From NCBI RefSeq assembly GCF_016786325.1, contig NZ_JADWYU010000200.1, positions 17,395 to 70,441 on the forward strand: a stretch of DNA of 53,047 nt, written 5' to 3'. The position numbers were made by a program, and so were the translations under genes. Positions 41,877-49,671 of this stretch are shown in pieces. Numbering within the stretch: the stretch's first letter is position 1; each line of letters starts with the position of its first letter. Origin of the DNA: Frankia nepalensis. Lineage in GTDB: Bacteria > Actinomycetota > Actinomycetes > Frankiales > Frankiaceae. Under the pieces are notes generated by a model. The model was not told the DNA's origin and did no database searches. It worked only from the letters and a program-made list of their open reading frames with translations.

Positions 41877-43076
41877 ATGACGGGGCTTCAGGAGATCGCC
41901 GAAGGGCTGGCCGCGCGGCTGCGCCGCTCGGTCGCGATCGACGATCTCGAGACGCGGTTGCTCGCCCACACCGCGCACGAGGAGCCCGTCGACCGGTTCC
42001 GGATCGACTCGGTCATGCTGCGCCGGCCCCGCTCCGAACCATCGGTGACGAGCTACGCGCGGGCGCTCGGCATCGCGACGGCGACCGGGCCGGTGCGGGT
42101 TCCCGCCAACCCCGAGCTCGGCTCGCTCGCGCGGGTCTGCGTGCCCGTCCGCTGCCAGGGCACCCTGCTCGGCTACCTCTGGCTCTTCGACCAGCCCACC
42201 GCGCTTTCCGACCGCGAGCTGCGCCAGGCGGACGAGGCGGCGCGGGCGGCCGGCGAGGTCCTCTTCCGCGAGCGGCTGCTCGACGACCTGCGCCGCGCGG
42301 CCGAGCGCGAGCTGCTCCGCGACGTCCTCAACCCGGCGGACGAGATCCGCCGGCACGCGGTGGGCCGGCTCGTCGCCGACCACGGTGTCGCGCCCGACGC
42401 CCGGGTCCGCGCGGTCGCCGTCGTCCTCGATCCCGGCCCCGGCGCCGCCAGCGCCGTCGAGATCGACCTTGCCCTCCAGCGCGCGCGGCGGCGGCTCGCG
42501 CCGGTCCGGGCGTTCAGCATGGCCACCAGCGGCACCGGCGGGGTCCTGCTGCTCGCGCAGCCGGTCCTGCCCGAACGCGCGGCGCTGCGGGCCGAGGCGG
42601 ACGGCGTCCGGGCGGAGCTCGCCGCGAGGCTGCCCTCCTCGGCGATCTGGATCGGCCTGGGCCCGGAACGGGACAGCCTGCGCGAGAGCGTCGACACCTA
42701 CCGGGCCGCGCTGGAGGCCACCCGGGTCGCCCGTCTCGTCCCGTCGCTCGGCCCCACGGCGTTCGCGGACGAGCTCGGTGTCTACGGGCTGCTCGCCCGT
42801 CTTCCCCTGGACGCCCTCGGGCCCGACGCGATCCCCGCCGGCCTGCGACGGCTGCTCGGCGACGAGAGGTCACGTGTCCTGGTCCAGACGCTGGAGGCCT
42901 ATCTCGACGCCGGCTGCGACCCCACCGCCACCGCGGCCGCGCTCGTGATCCACCGCACGACGCTCTACTACCGCCTCGGGCGCATCGCGGAGCACACCGG
43001 CCTGGATCTCCGGGACGGCAACGATCGTCTATCCCTCCACCTGGGCCTCAAGCTGGCCCGTCTGCTGGGGCTGTGA
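41877..43076 (+). CDS. PucR/CdaR-family transcriptional regulator
   Basis: A 399-residue regulator. The N-terminal half has a GAF-like sensor region (RSVAIDDLETRLLAHTAHEE; VCVPVRCQGTLLGYLWLFDQP). A GGDEF-like middle part and a C-terminal PucR HTH (TATAAALVIHRTTLYYRLGRIAEHTGLDLRD) follow. Such proteins usually activate purine, glycolate or ureide catabolism in response to the substrate. It is divergent from the FAD oxidase-M20-hydratase operon, its most likely target. ATG start at 41877. Confidence 0.93.
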   Translation: MTGLQEIAEGLAARLRRSVAIDDLETRLLAHTAHEEPVDRFRIDSVMLRRPRSEPSVTSYARALGIATATGPVRVPANPELGSLARVCVPVRCQGTLLGYLWLFDQPTALSDRELRQADEAARAAGEVLFRERLLDDLRRAAERELLRDVLNPADEIRRHAVGRLVADHGVAPDARVRAVAVVLDPGPGAASAVEIDLALQRARRRLAPVRAFSMATSGTGGVLLLAQPVLPERAALRAEADGVRAELAARLPSSAIWIGLGPERDSLRESVDTYRAALEATRVARLVPSLGPTAFADELGVYGLLARLPLDALGPDAIPAGLRRLLGDERSRVLVQTLEAYLDAGCDPTATAAALVIHRTTLYYRLGRIAEHTGLDLRDGNDRLSLHLGLKLARLLGL

Positions 43077-43176
43077 GCGCGCGGCCAGCCCAGCGGCCCT
43101 CGATCGCGCTCGGCGCCCCACGGCGCGGATCGACGACCGACGGTCAGCGGACGGTCAGCTCACCGCCCGGCCGGGC

Positions 43177-44958
43177 TCACGGGTACCGCCCCGGCGCGCG
43201 CGGCGCGCGCCGCCGGCCGGAGTCCGGCCCTGACAGCCCCGGCTGGTAGACCGTGACCGCTCCCCCGGCCCGCTTGGCCTCGTACATGGCCAGATCAGCC
43301 TGGTGGATCACCGTCTCCGGATCGGCGGCCCCGCCGGGCTCGACGATGGCGAGGCCGACGCTGCCGCGCACGGTGTACGGCGCTCCGGCGAGCACGCACG
43401 GCGCCGCGACGGCGTCGGCGACCCGCCGGCCGAGCTGCCGCGGATCGTCGCCGCCGCCCTCGGCCAGGATCGCGAACTCGTCCCCACCGAGCCGGGCGAC
43501 CGTGTCCACCGAGCGGACCGCGGCGGCGAGCCGGGCGGCGGTCACCCGCAGCAACTCGTCGCCCGCCCCGTGCCCGAGCGCGTCATTGACGATCTTGAAA
43601 TCGTCGAGATCGCAGAAGAGCACGGCCAACGACCGCGGGTCGCCATCGCGGGCACGCCGTTCGAGGGCGGCGCGCAGCCGCTGGCCGAACAACGCCCGGT
43701 TCGCCAGCCCGGTCAGCGGGTCGTGGAACGCCTGGTACCGCAGCTGACGCTGACTCGCGCGATAACGGGCCAGCAGGTTCGCGTTCTCCAACAGCGTGCA
43801 CACCTGCCGCACCAGGGCCAGCGCCAGCAGAAAGAACAGCACAAGCATCTCGTCTCGCTGGATTTGCGCCGATTCCACCAGCCGCACGACGGCGAGCAGG
43901 CCAACCGCGCCCAGTGGCAGATACGGCAGCATCAGATGCAGTACCTGCAGCCGGCCGGGGCGCCGGCCGCCCTCCCGGTCGCTGACATCCACCTCACTGA
44001 CATCGGCGTCACGGACATCGACGTCGCCGGCATCGACCGCCAGCAGCGACGTCGGCCGCGCCGGGACGACCGTCGCCAGCCCGACCAGCAGCAACGCGGC
44101 CACGAAACCGGCCGAGATCGGCGGTGGCACCACCACCCAGCGACGCACCGCGGCCGCGGCGTAGGTGGTCGCCACCACCGCCAGCAGGACCAGCCCGGCG
44201 GCGAGCAGGCTGAACGCGAGCCAGGACCGCGGCCGGCGGAACGTACCGACCAGGAACACCGCCACGATGAGAACCAGCGCGGCCAGCGCGAGCACCCACG
44301 CCATCAGGAGGGCGACCAGGCCGTGCCCGCGGCCCACGACGACGTCCTCGACCACGAGGTCCCAGCCGAGCAGCGCCAGCGAGCCGACCAGGAGCAGGCT
44401 GTCCAGCACGGTCACCACCAGCCATCGGCGGCTGGACACCGACCGGTGACGATCACGGCCTTCGCGGCCCGCCAGACCGTCCGGCCCGTGGTCGAGCGGG
44501 TCGGTGGGCATCGTGAGCAACCCGGCCAGCGCCAGCGCGTAGCAGACCAGATAGCCGAGATCGGACAGATGCAGCCGGGGCACGTTCGTGCCGGACACGG
44601 CGGTCGACCACGCGGCAGCGGCCACCCCGACCATCGTCACGGTCGCGGCGCTCCCGGTCAGCCAGCGCCATCGGCGCTCGTCTCCCCGGCAACGCCATCC
44701 CCCGAGCCCACCGCAGACGGCCGCCACTCCCGCGGCGGTCGCCCCCGCCGCCGGTTCGACGACGATCGCGACGGACCGCCGCGCCACCAGCGCGACCAGC
44801 AGCACGGCGAGCAGGAACATGGCGGCGCCAGTCGCCAACCGCCAGAACGTCTGCCCACTCATCGCCGAGCCGCCCAGCCGGCGCGCCGGCGCGCTCGCGG
44901 GCCGGGTCAGCCGGGACTTCCGCGGCCTCGCGCTCGGGCCGGCCTCAGGATCCCGCAT
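43177..44958 (-). CDS. Membrane-bound GGDEF diguanylate cyclase
   Basis: A 593-residue protein. About ten predicted membrane helices (to about residue 380) form the sensor; a GGDEF domain follows (about 410-580). The active-site motif GGDEF is at 491-495. The inhibitory RxxD site (R482-SV-D485) lies five residues before it, so feedback by c-di-GMP is likely. No EAL domain. A DVDVRDADVSEVDVSD repeat lies in a loop. It should synthesise c-di-GMP. It ends a gene convergent with PucR and lies 246 bp from the LOV phosphatase gene; a dyad is upstream. Confidence 0.93.
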   Translation of the reverse strand: MRDPEAGPSARPRKSRLTRPASAPARRLGGSAMSGQTFWRLATGAAMFLLAVLLVALVARRSVAIVVEPAAGATAAGVAAVCGGLGGWRCRGDERRWRWLTGSAATVTMVGVAAAAWSTAVSGTNVPRLHLSDLGYLVCYALALAGLLTMPTDPLDHGPDGLAGREGRDRHRSVSSRRWLVVTVLDSLLLVGSLALLGWDLVVEDVVVGRGHGLVALLMAWVLALAALVLIVAVFLVGTFRRPRSWLAFSLLAAGLVLLAVVATTYAAAAVRRWVVVPPPISAGFVAALLLVGLATVVPARPTSLLAVDAGDVDVRDADVSEVDVSDREGGRRPGRLQVLHLMLPYLPLGAVGLLAVVRLVESAQIQRDEMLVLFFLLALALVRQVCTLLENANLLARYRASQRQLRYQAFHDPLTGLANRALFGQRLRAALERRARDGDPRSLAVLFCDLDDFKIVNDALGHGAGDELLRVTAARLAAAVRSVDTVARLGGDEFAILAEGGGDDPRQLGRRVADAVAAPCVLAGAPYTVRGSVGLAIVEPGGAADPETVIHQADLAMYEAKRAGGAVTVYQPGLSGPDSGRRRAPRAPGRYP

Positions 44959-45030
44959 CGGCCGTCACCCCCTGCCTGCCGGGCGACCTTGATTCCGGGT
45001 TCGGACACCGGACCGCATCATCGTACGACC

Positions 45031-45055
45031 ATCTAACGAAACGTACCCGTTAGAT
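45031..45055. promoter_or_regulatory. Dyad ATCTAACG-N9-CGTTAGAT upstream of the cyclase gene
   Basis: A perfect 8+8 bp inverted repeat with a 9-base spacer, 73 bp upstream of the diguanylate cyclase start, in the most AT-rich part of the 246-bp gap. It is the best-formed operator candidate of the window. Confidence 0.55.
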
Positions 45056-45204
45056 CACTTAATGTATTTGCGCTTGGTGGCCCCGGGACCGCTCGACGCG
45101 GCGTCCGGGCGGGCATCACGCGCTCGGCCGACGCCTCGACCCGGCGATCTCCCCCTCGGGCGATACCGCCAACCATCCCGCCGGACCAACCGCGTGTGGT
45201 CGGA

Positions 45205-46530
45205 TCAGGCCGCCCCTGCGAGCCGCACGAGCAGGACGGCGATGTCGTCCTGTTGGGGCTCGCCGCCCGTCGCCTGGCTGGTGAGCGTGTCGGCCAGTCC
45301 CTCCAGGCCGGAGTCGGCGACCTGGCGGGAGGCGGGAGGCGGGGTATGGCCGGCGAGCAGGGCCGCGGCCCGGTCGATGCCGTCCTCGACGTCTCGCCCG
45401 CGCTGCTCGACCAGCCCGTCGGTGTAGAGGAGCAGCGTGGAACCGGGGGGGAGCGCGACGCTCGCCTCGTCGCGCGCGCCGATGTCGCTGACGCCGAGCA
45501 GGAGCGAGTGCGCGTCCGAGAGACGGTGGACCGGGCCGCCGCCGGCGGCGCACAGCAGCGGCGGCAGATGTCCCGCGTTGGCGTAGCTGAGCGTGGCCCC
45601 GCCGGAGGTGTTCGGCTCCAGGATGGCGTAGAAGACGGTCGCGAAACTGTCCATCGCGAGGCCCTGGGCCAGCCGGTCGAGGCGCTCGAGCACCTCCCCC
45701 GGCCCGACCAGCTCCCAGGCATAGGCCCGCAGCGTGCTGCGCAGTTGCGCCATCGCGGCGGCCGCGGGCAGGTCGTGGCCCATGACGTCCCCGATCGCGA
45801 GTCCCACCCTGCCATCGGGCAGGCTCAGGACGTCGTACCAGTCGCCCCCGACGCGGGCGGTGTCACTGGCCGGGAGGTAGCGGGCCACGAAGGTCAGGCC
45901 GGGCACGGTCGGCATCTCGGGGAGCAGGCTGCGCTGCAGCATCTCGGCGACCGCGTGCGCCCGCCCGTACAGCTCCTCCCGCTCCGCCCTGGCCTCGACC
46001 CGAGCGGTCACGTCGTCCTGCACGCCGACGAAATGGGTGAGCCTGCCGGCGCCGTCGAAGACGGGCGCGATCGCGATCTCGTTCCAGAAGGTTCCGCCGT
46101 CCTTCCGGTAGTTCAGGATCTCCACCCGGGTGGGTCGACACTCGCGTTGGGCCTCGCCGAGCCGGGCGGCGGCCGCCCGGTCGCTGCGCGGTCCTTGGAG
46201 AAAGCGGCAGTTGCGTCCCACGGCCTCCGCGAAGGGGTAACCGGTGATCCGCGTGAAGGCGCCGTTGACCCAGATCAGCGGGGTGTCAGGCTGGTGCGGG
46301 TCGGCGATCGTGAAGCTCACGTCCGTGCTCTGCAACGCGCGCAGATACAGGTCGTCGGCGGGCGCCGCGCCGACCAGCCGCTCCGCCAGGCCGGGTATCG
46401 CCTGGTGTATCTCGTCCGACCCGGCTCGGCCGGATCGGCCCGGCCGGCGGGGCCGGCCGCGGCCCGGCCACCTGCGATCGCCCCGCCCCCGCTCACCACG
46501 CGTGTCAGCTCGACTCCGCCACGCATTCAC
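45205..46530 (-). CDS. LOV-domain PP2C (SpoIIE-type) phosphatase
   Basis: A 441-residue protein. An Arg/Gly-rich N-terminal 40 residues may be untranslated if a later start is used. A LOV domain (about 65-175) follows, with the photoactive motif GRNCRFLQG (Cys108) and flavin-binding NYRKDGGTFWNEIAIAPVFD. The SpoIIE/PP2C domain (about 210-440) has GGDWYDVLSLPDG, IGDVMGHD, NAGHLPPLL and TDGLVEQRG. Blue light should form a flavin-Cys adduct and alter dephosphorylation of an anti-sigma antagonist. No partner gene is adjacent. It is divergent from the NmrA-photolyase pair. Confidence 0.93.
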   Translation of the reverse strand: MNAWRSRADTRGERGRGDRRWPGRGRPRRPGRSGRAGSDEIHQAIPGLAERLVGAAPADDLYLRALQSTDVSFTIADPHQPDTPLIWVNGAFTRITGYPFAEAVGRNCRFLQGPRSDRAAAARLGEAQRECRPTRVEILNYRKDGGTFWNEIAIAPVFDGAGRLTHFVGVQDDVTARVEARAEREELYGRAHAVAEMLQRSLLPEMPTVPGLTFVARYLPASDTARVGGDWYDVLSLPDGRVGLAIGDVMGHDLPAAAAMAQLRSTLRAYAWELVGPGEVLERLDRLAQGLAMDSFATVFYAILEPNTSGGATLSYANAGHLPPLLCAAGGGPVHRLSDAHSLLLGVSDIGARDEASVALPPGSTLLLYTDGLVEQRGRDVEDGIDRAAALLAGHTPPPASRQVADSGLEGLADTLTSQATGGEPQQDDIAVLLVRLAGAA

Positions 46531-46555
46531 TCCACTACATTAGGTCCGATGTGCC

Positions 46556-46618
46556 GGAACGGCCGGTCGACCGACAACGCCGCCCGCGACGCGACGGCCG
46601 GGGGGCACCGGCCGTTCC
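46556..46618. promoter_or_regulatory. 12-bp perfect inverted repeat in the LOV/photolyase divergent region
   Basis: GGAACGGCCGGT (46556-46567) is exactly complementary in reverse to 46607-46618, with 39 bases between. It fills most of the 167-bp gap between the LOV phosphatase and NmrA-like genes and could bind one regulator or form a stem in either message. Confidence 0.5.
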
Positions 46619-46697
46619 CCTGGGCACAGGCCTCGCCGCGTCATGATCGACCCGGCTGGGAGCGGTCGAAGGAGCCCAGGATGGGAAGCCTCGCGGG

Positions 46698-48200
46698 GTG
46701 AGATGCGTGGTGATGGGCGCGACCGGCTACATCGGCAGTCGGCTCGTCCCCGAACTGCTCTCCCGGGGGCACGTCGTGCGGGCCGCCGCCCGCACCCCCG
46801 CCAAGCTGGCCGAGGCACCCTGGCGTGACCGGGCCGAACTGGTGACGGCGGACGTCACCGACTCCGGCCAGGTGGCGGCCGCCCTGGCCGGGCAGGACGT
46901 CGTCTACTACCTCGTGCACTCCCTGCACCACCACGATTTCGCCGAACGCGACCGCGTCGCCGCCCACAACGTCGCCGAGGCCGCTCGGCGGGCGGGCGTC
47001 CGGCGGATCATCTACCTGGGCGGGATCAGCCCAGCCGGGCAGCGGCTTTCCGCCCACCTCGCCTCCCGCGGCGAGGTCGGGCAGATCCTGCTCGGTTCCG
47101 GGGTGCCCACGGTCGTGCTGCGGGCCGCGGTCGTCATCGGCTCGGGGTCGGCCAGCTTCGAGATGCTGCGCTACCTCACCGAACGGCTTCCGGCCATGGT
47201 CACGCCGCGGTGGGTGGGTACCCGCGTCCAGCCGATCGCCATCCGGGACGTGCTCTACTACCTCACCCGAGCCGCCGAGCTGGTTCCGGCCGGCGTCAGC
47301 CGTGGCTTCGACATCGGGGGGCCCGACATCCTCACCTACCGGGAGATGATGCGGCGGTACGCCGCGGTCGCCGGCCTGCCACGCCGTTTCGTGGTCCCGG
47401 TGCCGCTGCTCACGCCGTGGCTGTCGGCCCAGTGGGTCAACCTCGTGACACCGGTGCCTCGCGGCATCGCCGTCCCGCTGATCTCCTCACTGGTCAACGA
47501 GGTCGTCTGCCGCGACCAGGACATCGCCGCGTACGTCCCCGACCCCGCCCGCGGCCTGACGGGCTACGACGAGGCGGTCGCCCTCGCGCTGGCCAGAACC
47601 CGTGAGGCCCGGGAGCCGTCGCGCTGGACGTGGGCCACGATGCCGCGAGGGCGCCCGCGGCCGCCGTCGGAACCGCTCCCGACGGATCCGGACTGGTCCG
47701 GCGGCACGGTCTACCAGGACGCGCGAGAACTGACCACGGCCGCGGACGCCGGGCGGCTGTGGCGGGTCATCGAGTCCGTGGGAGACGAGCACGGCGGGCG
47801 CCCCCGCGCCCGGTCCGTCCGGGGGTGGATCGACCGGCTCGTCCCGGGTGCCGCGACGCGCCGCCGGTCGGTCCCGCGCGGCCCCCGCGTCGGCGAGCCC
47901 CTCTGCGGGCGGTCCGGATGGCCCCCCGGCGGATGGCGCGTGGAGGACGTCGACCGGCCGCGCCGGCTGCGGCTGCGCGCGCGGACGCGCCTGCCGGGCC
48001 GGGCCTGGATCGAGCTTTCCGCCGCCCCCACCGCCGGGGGCTCCGTCTACCGCCAGCGGGCGATCTTCGAACCGCGCGGGCTCGCCGGCCACCTGTGCTG
48101 GAAGTCCCTCGCGCCGGTGCGCGGCGCCGCGCTGGGCCGGATGGCGCGCGACATCACGGACACCGCCGAGCACGCGCGCCCCGTGGAGCGGTCGTGGTGA
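46698..48200 (+). CDS. NmrA-like SDR / DUF2867 two-domain protein
   Basis: A 500-residue protein. The first about 290 residues form an atypical SDR with MGATGYIGSRLVPELLSRGH (NAD(P) site) and YLVHSLHHHDFAERD. The rest matches the DUF2867/SRPBCC-like type, with MPRGRPRPPSEPLPTDPDW and WRVIESVGDE. Such proteins (YbjT-like) are often next to photolyases. A GTG at 46698 precedes the next codons GTG-ATG. Its stop overlaps the photolyase start, so the two are co-translated. The substrate is unknown. Confidence 0.9.
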   Translation: MRCVVMGATGYIGSRLVPELLSRGHVVRAAARTPAKLAEAPWRDRAELVTADVTDSGQVAAALAGQDVVYYLVHSLHHHDFAERDRVAAHNVAEAARRAGVRRIIYLGGISPAGQRLSAHLASRGEVGQILLGSGVPTVVLRAAVVIGSGSASFEMLRYLTERLPAMVTPRWVGTRVQPIAIRDVLYYLTRAAELVPAGVSRGFDIGGPDILTYREMMRRYAAVAGLPRRFVVPVPLLTPWLSAQWVNLVTPVPRGIAVPLISSLVNEVVCRDQDIAAYVPDPARGLTGYDEAVALALARTREAREPSRWTWATMPRGRPRPPSEPLPTDPDWSGGTVYQDARELTTAADAGRLWRVIESVGDEHGGRPRARSVRGWIDRLVPGAATRRRSVPRGPRVGEPLCGRSGWPPGGWRVEDVDRPRRLRLRARTRLPGRAWIELSAAPTAGGSVYRQRAIFEPRGLAGHLCWKSLAPVRGAALGRMARDITDTAEHARPVERSW

Positions 48201-49516
48201 CCACGCTGGCGGTCTTCACCCGGGACCTCCGGGTGCGCGACAACCCGATGCTCGTGGCCGCCGCGCGGGAGGCCGAGCGCGTGGTGCCGGTGTTCGTGCT
48301 GGACGCGGCCATGGACCGGAGCGGATTCGCCGCCGGCGGCCGGCGGCGGTTCCTGGCCGAAAGCCTCACCGACCTCGACCGGTCGCTGCGAGAGCTCGGG
48401 GGGCGTCTCGTCCTTCGGGCCGGTGAGCCGGTCGAGCAGATCTGCCGGCTCGCCGACGAGGTCGACGCCGCCCGGGTGCACATCGCCACGGACAGCTCCG
48501 CCCACGCCCACCGGCGCGAGGCGGCGCTGCGTTCGGCGCTGTCCGAGCGCCGCCGCGAGCTGCGCGGCCACGACGAGGTGCACGCCGTCGTCGCGCCGGG
48601 CCGGCTCCGGCCCGCCGGCCGGGATCATTTCGCGGTCTTCGGCGCCTACCACCGCCGGTGGTCCGACGTCCCGTGGCGGCGCGTGCTCGGGCCCCCGGAA
48701 CGGATCCGGCTCCCGGAGCTCGACCCGGGAGCGCTGCCGCCCGTCGAGCCGCGGGCGGGCACCGACGGGTTCCCGGGCGGCGAGCGGGCGGGCCTTATGC
48801 GGGCGGAGCGCTGGCTGGGCCAGGGCGTCGAGCACTATGACGACCAACGGGACCGGCTGGCCGCGGACGGCACGTCGCGCCTGTCGCCCTACCTTCACCT
48901 GGGCTGCCTGTCCGCCCTCGAGCTCGCGACCCGGGCGGGGGCGGGCGACGGCGCCCGGGAGTTCGTCCGGCAGCTCGCCTGGCGCGACTTCTTCCACCAG
49001 CTCCTCGACGCCCGCCCGGACACGGCGCACCGGGACTACGGCCGTCAGGTGGACGACTGGCGGGACGACCCCGAGGCGCTGGAGGCCTGGCGAACCGGTC
49101 ACACCGGCGTCCCGGTCGTCGACGCCGGCATGCGGCAGCTGCTCGCCGAGGGCTGGCTGCCCAACCGGGCACGGATGATCACCGCGAGCTTCCTCACGAG
49201 GACCCTCGGCATCGACTGGCGCGCCGGCGCCGCGCACTACCTGGAACACCTGGTCGACGGGGACCTGGCCAACAACAACCTCAACTGGCAGTGGGTCGCC
49301 GGCACCGGCACCGACCGCCGGCCGGGCCGCGTCCTGAACCCGCTGCGCCAGGCCGAACGGTACGACCCCGACGGGGCCTACGTCCGCCGGCACGTGCCGG
49401 AGCTCGCCGACCTGGCGGCCAGGGACCTTCGCCAGCCGTGGCGGCTGCCGGACCCCGAGCGGCGCGCCCTGAAGTACCCCGCGCCGCTCCCGGGCCTCGC
49501 CGACACACTGCGTTGA
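48197..49516 (+). CDS. phr: DNA photolyase/cryptochrome-family protein
   Basis: A 439-residue flavoprotein of the photolyase/cryptochrome family. The alpha/beta antenna domain (about 1-130) begins TLAVFTRDLRVRDNPML. The FAD domain has TSRLSPYLHLGCLS, FVRQLAWRDFF, GVPVVDAGMRQLLAEGWLPNRARMI and GDLANNNLNWQWVAGTGTD. The position of E. coli Glu274 (ELIW) is Gln here (RQLAW), as in many actinobacterial class III-like photolyases. It should repair pyrimidine dimers with blue light. A GTG at 48197 overlaps the preceding TGA; GGAG lies eight bases before. Confidence 0.93.
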   Translation: MTTLAVFTRDLRVRDNPMLVAAAREAERVVPVFVLDAAMDRSGFAAGGRRRFLAESLTDLDRSLRELGGRLVLRAGEPVEQICRLADEVDAARVHIATDSSAHAHRREAALRSALSERRRELRGHDEVHAVVAPGRLRPAGRDHFAVFGAYHRRWSDVPWRRVLGPPERIRLPELDPGALPPVEPRAGTDGFPGGERAGLMRAERWLGQGVEHYDDQRDRLAADGTSRLSPYLHLGCLSALELATRAGAGDGAREFVRQLAWRDFFHQLLDARPDTAHRDYGRQVDDWRDDPEALEAWRTGHTGVPVVDAGMRQLLAEGWLPNRARMITASFLTRTLGIDWRAGAAHYLEHLVDGDLANNNLNWQWVAGTGTDRRPGRVLNPLRQAERYDPDGAYVRRHVPELADLAARDLRQPWRLPDPERRALKYPAPLPGLADTLR

Positions 49517-49540
49517 CCATGACCGCCGCGTGGACCATGA

Positions 49541-49574
49541 CTGCCCGGTGAGCGCCGCTTCGGCCACCGGGCAG
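49541..49574. terminator. Hairpin after the photolyase gene
   Basis: A perfect 10-bp stem CTGCCCGGTG (49541-49550) / CACCGGGCAG (49565-49574) with a 14-base loop, 25 bases after the photolyase stop. It probably ends the NmrA-photolyase transcript. Confidence 0.65.
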
Positions 49575-49671
49575 CGAGACGACGGCCGTTCGAGGCAGAC
49601 CGGGCCCACAATGGCCACATAATGGGTAAAGCCAGGCTTGGCGGTCACCCCAGCCGGGTAGCCTGCCGGGA

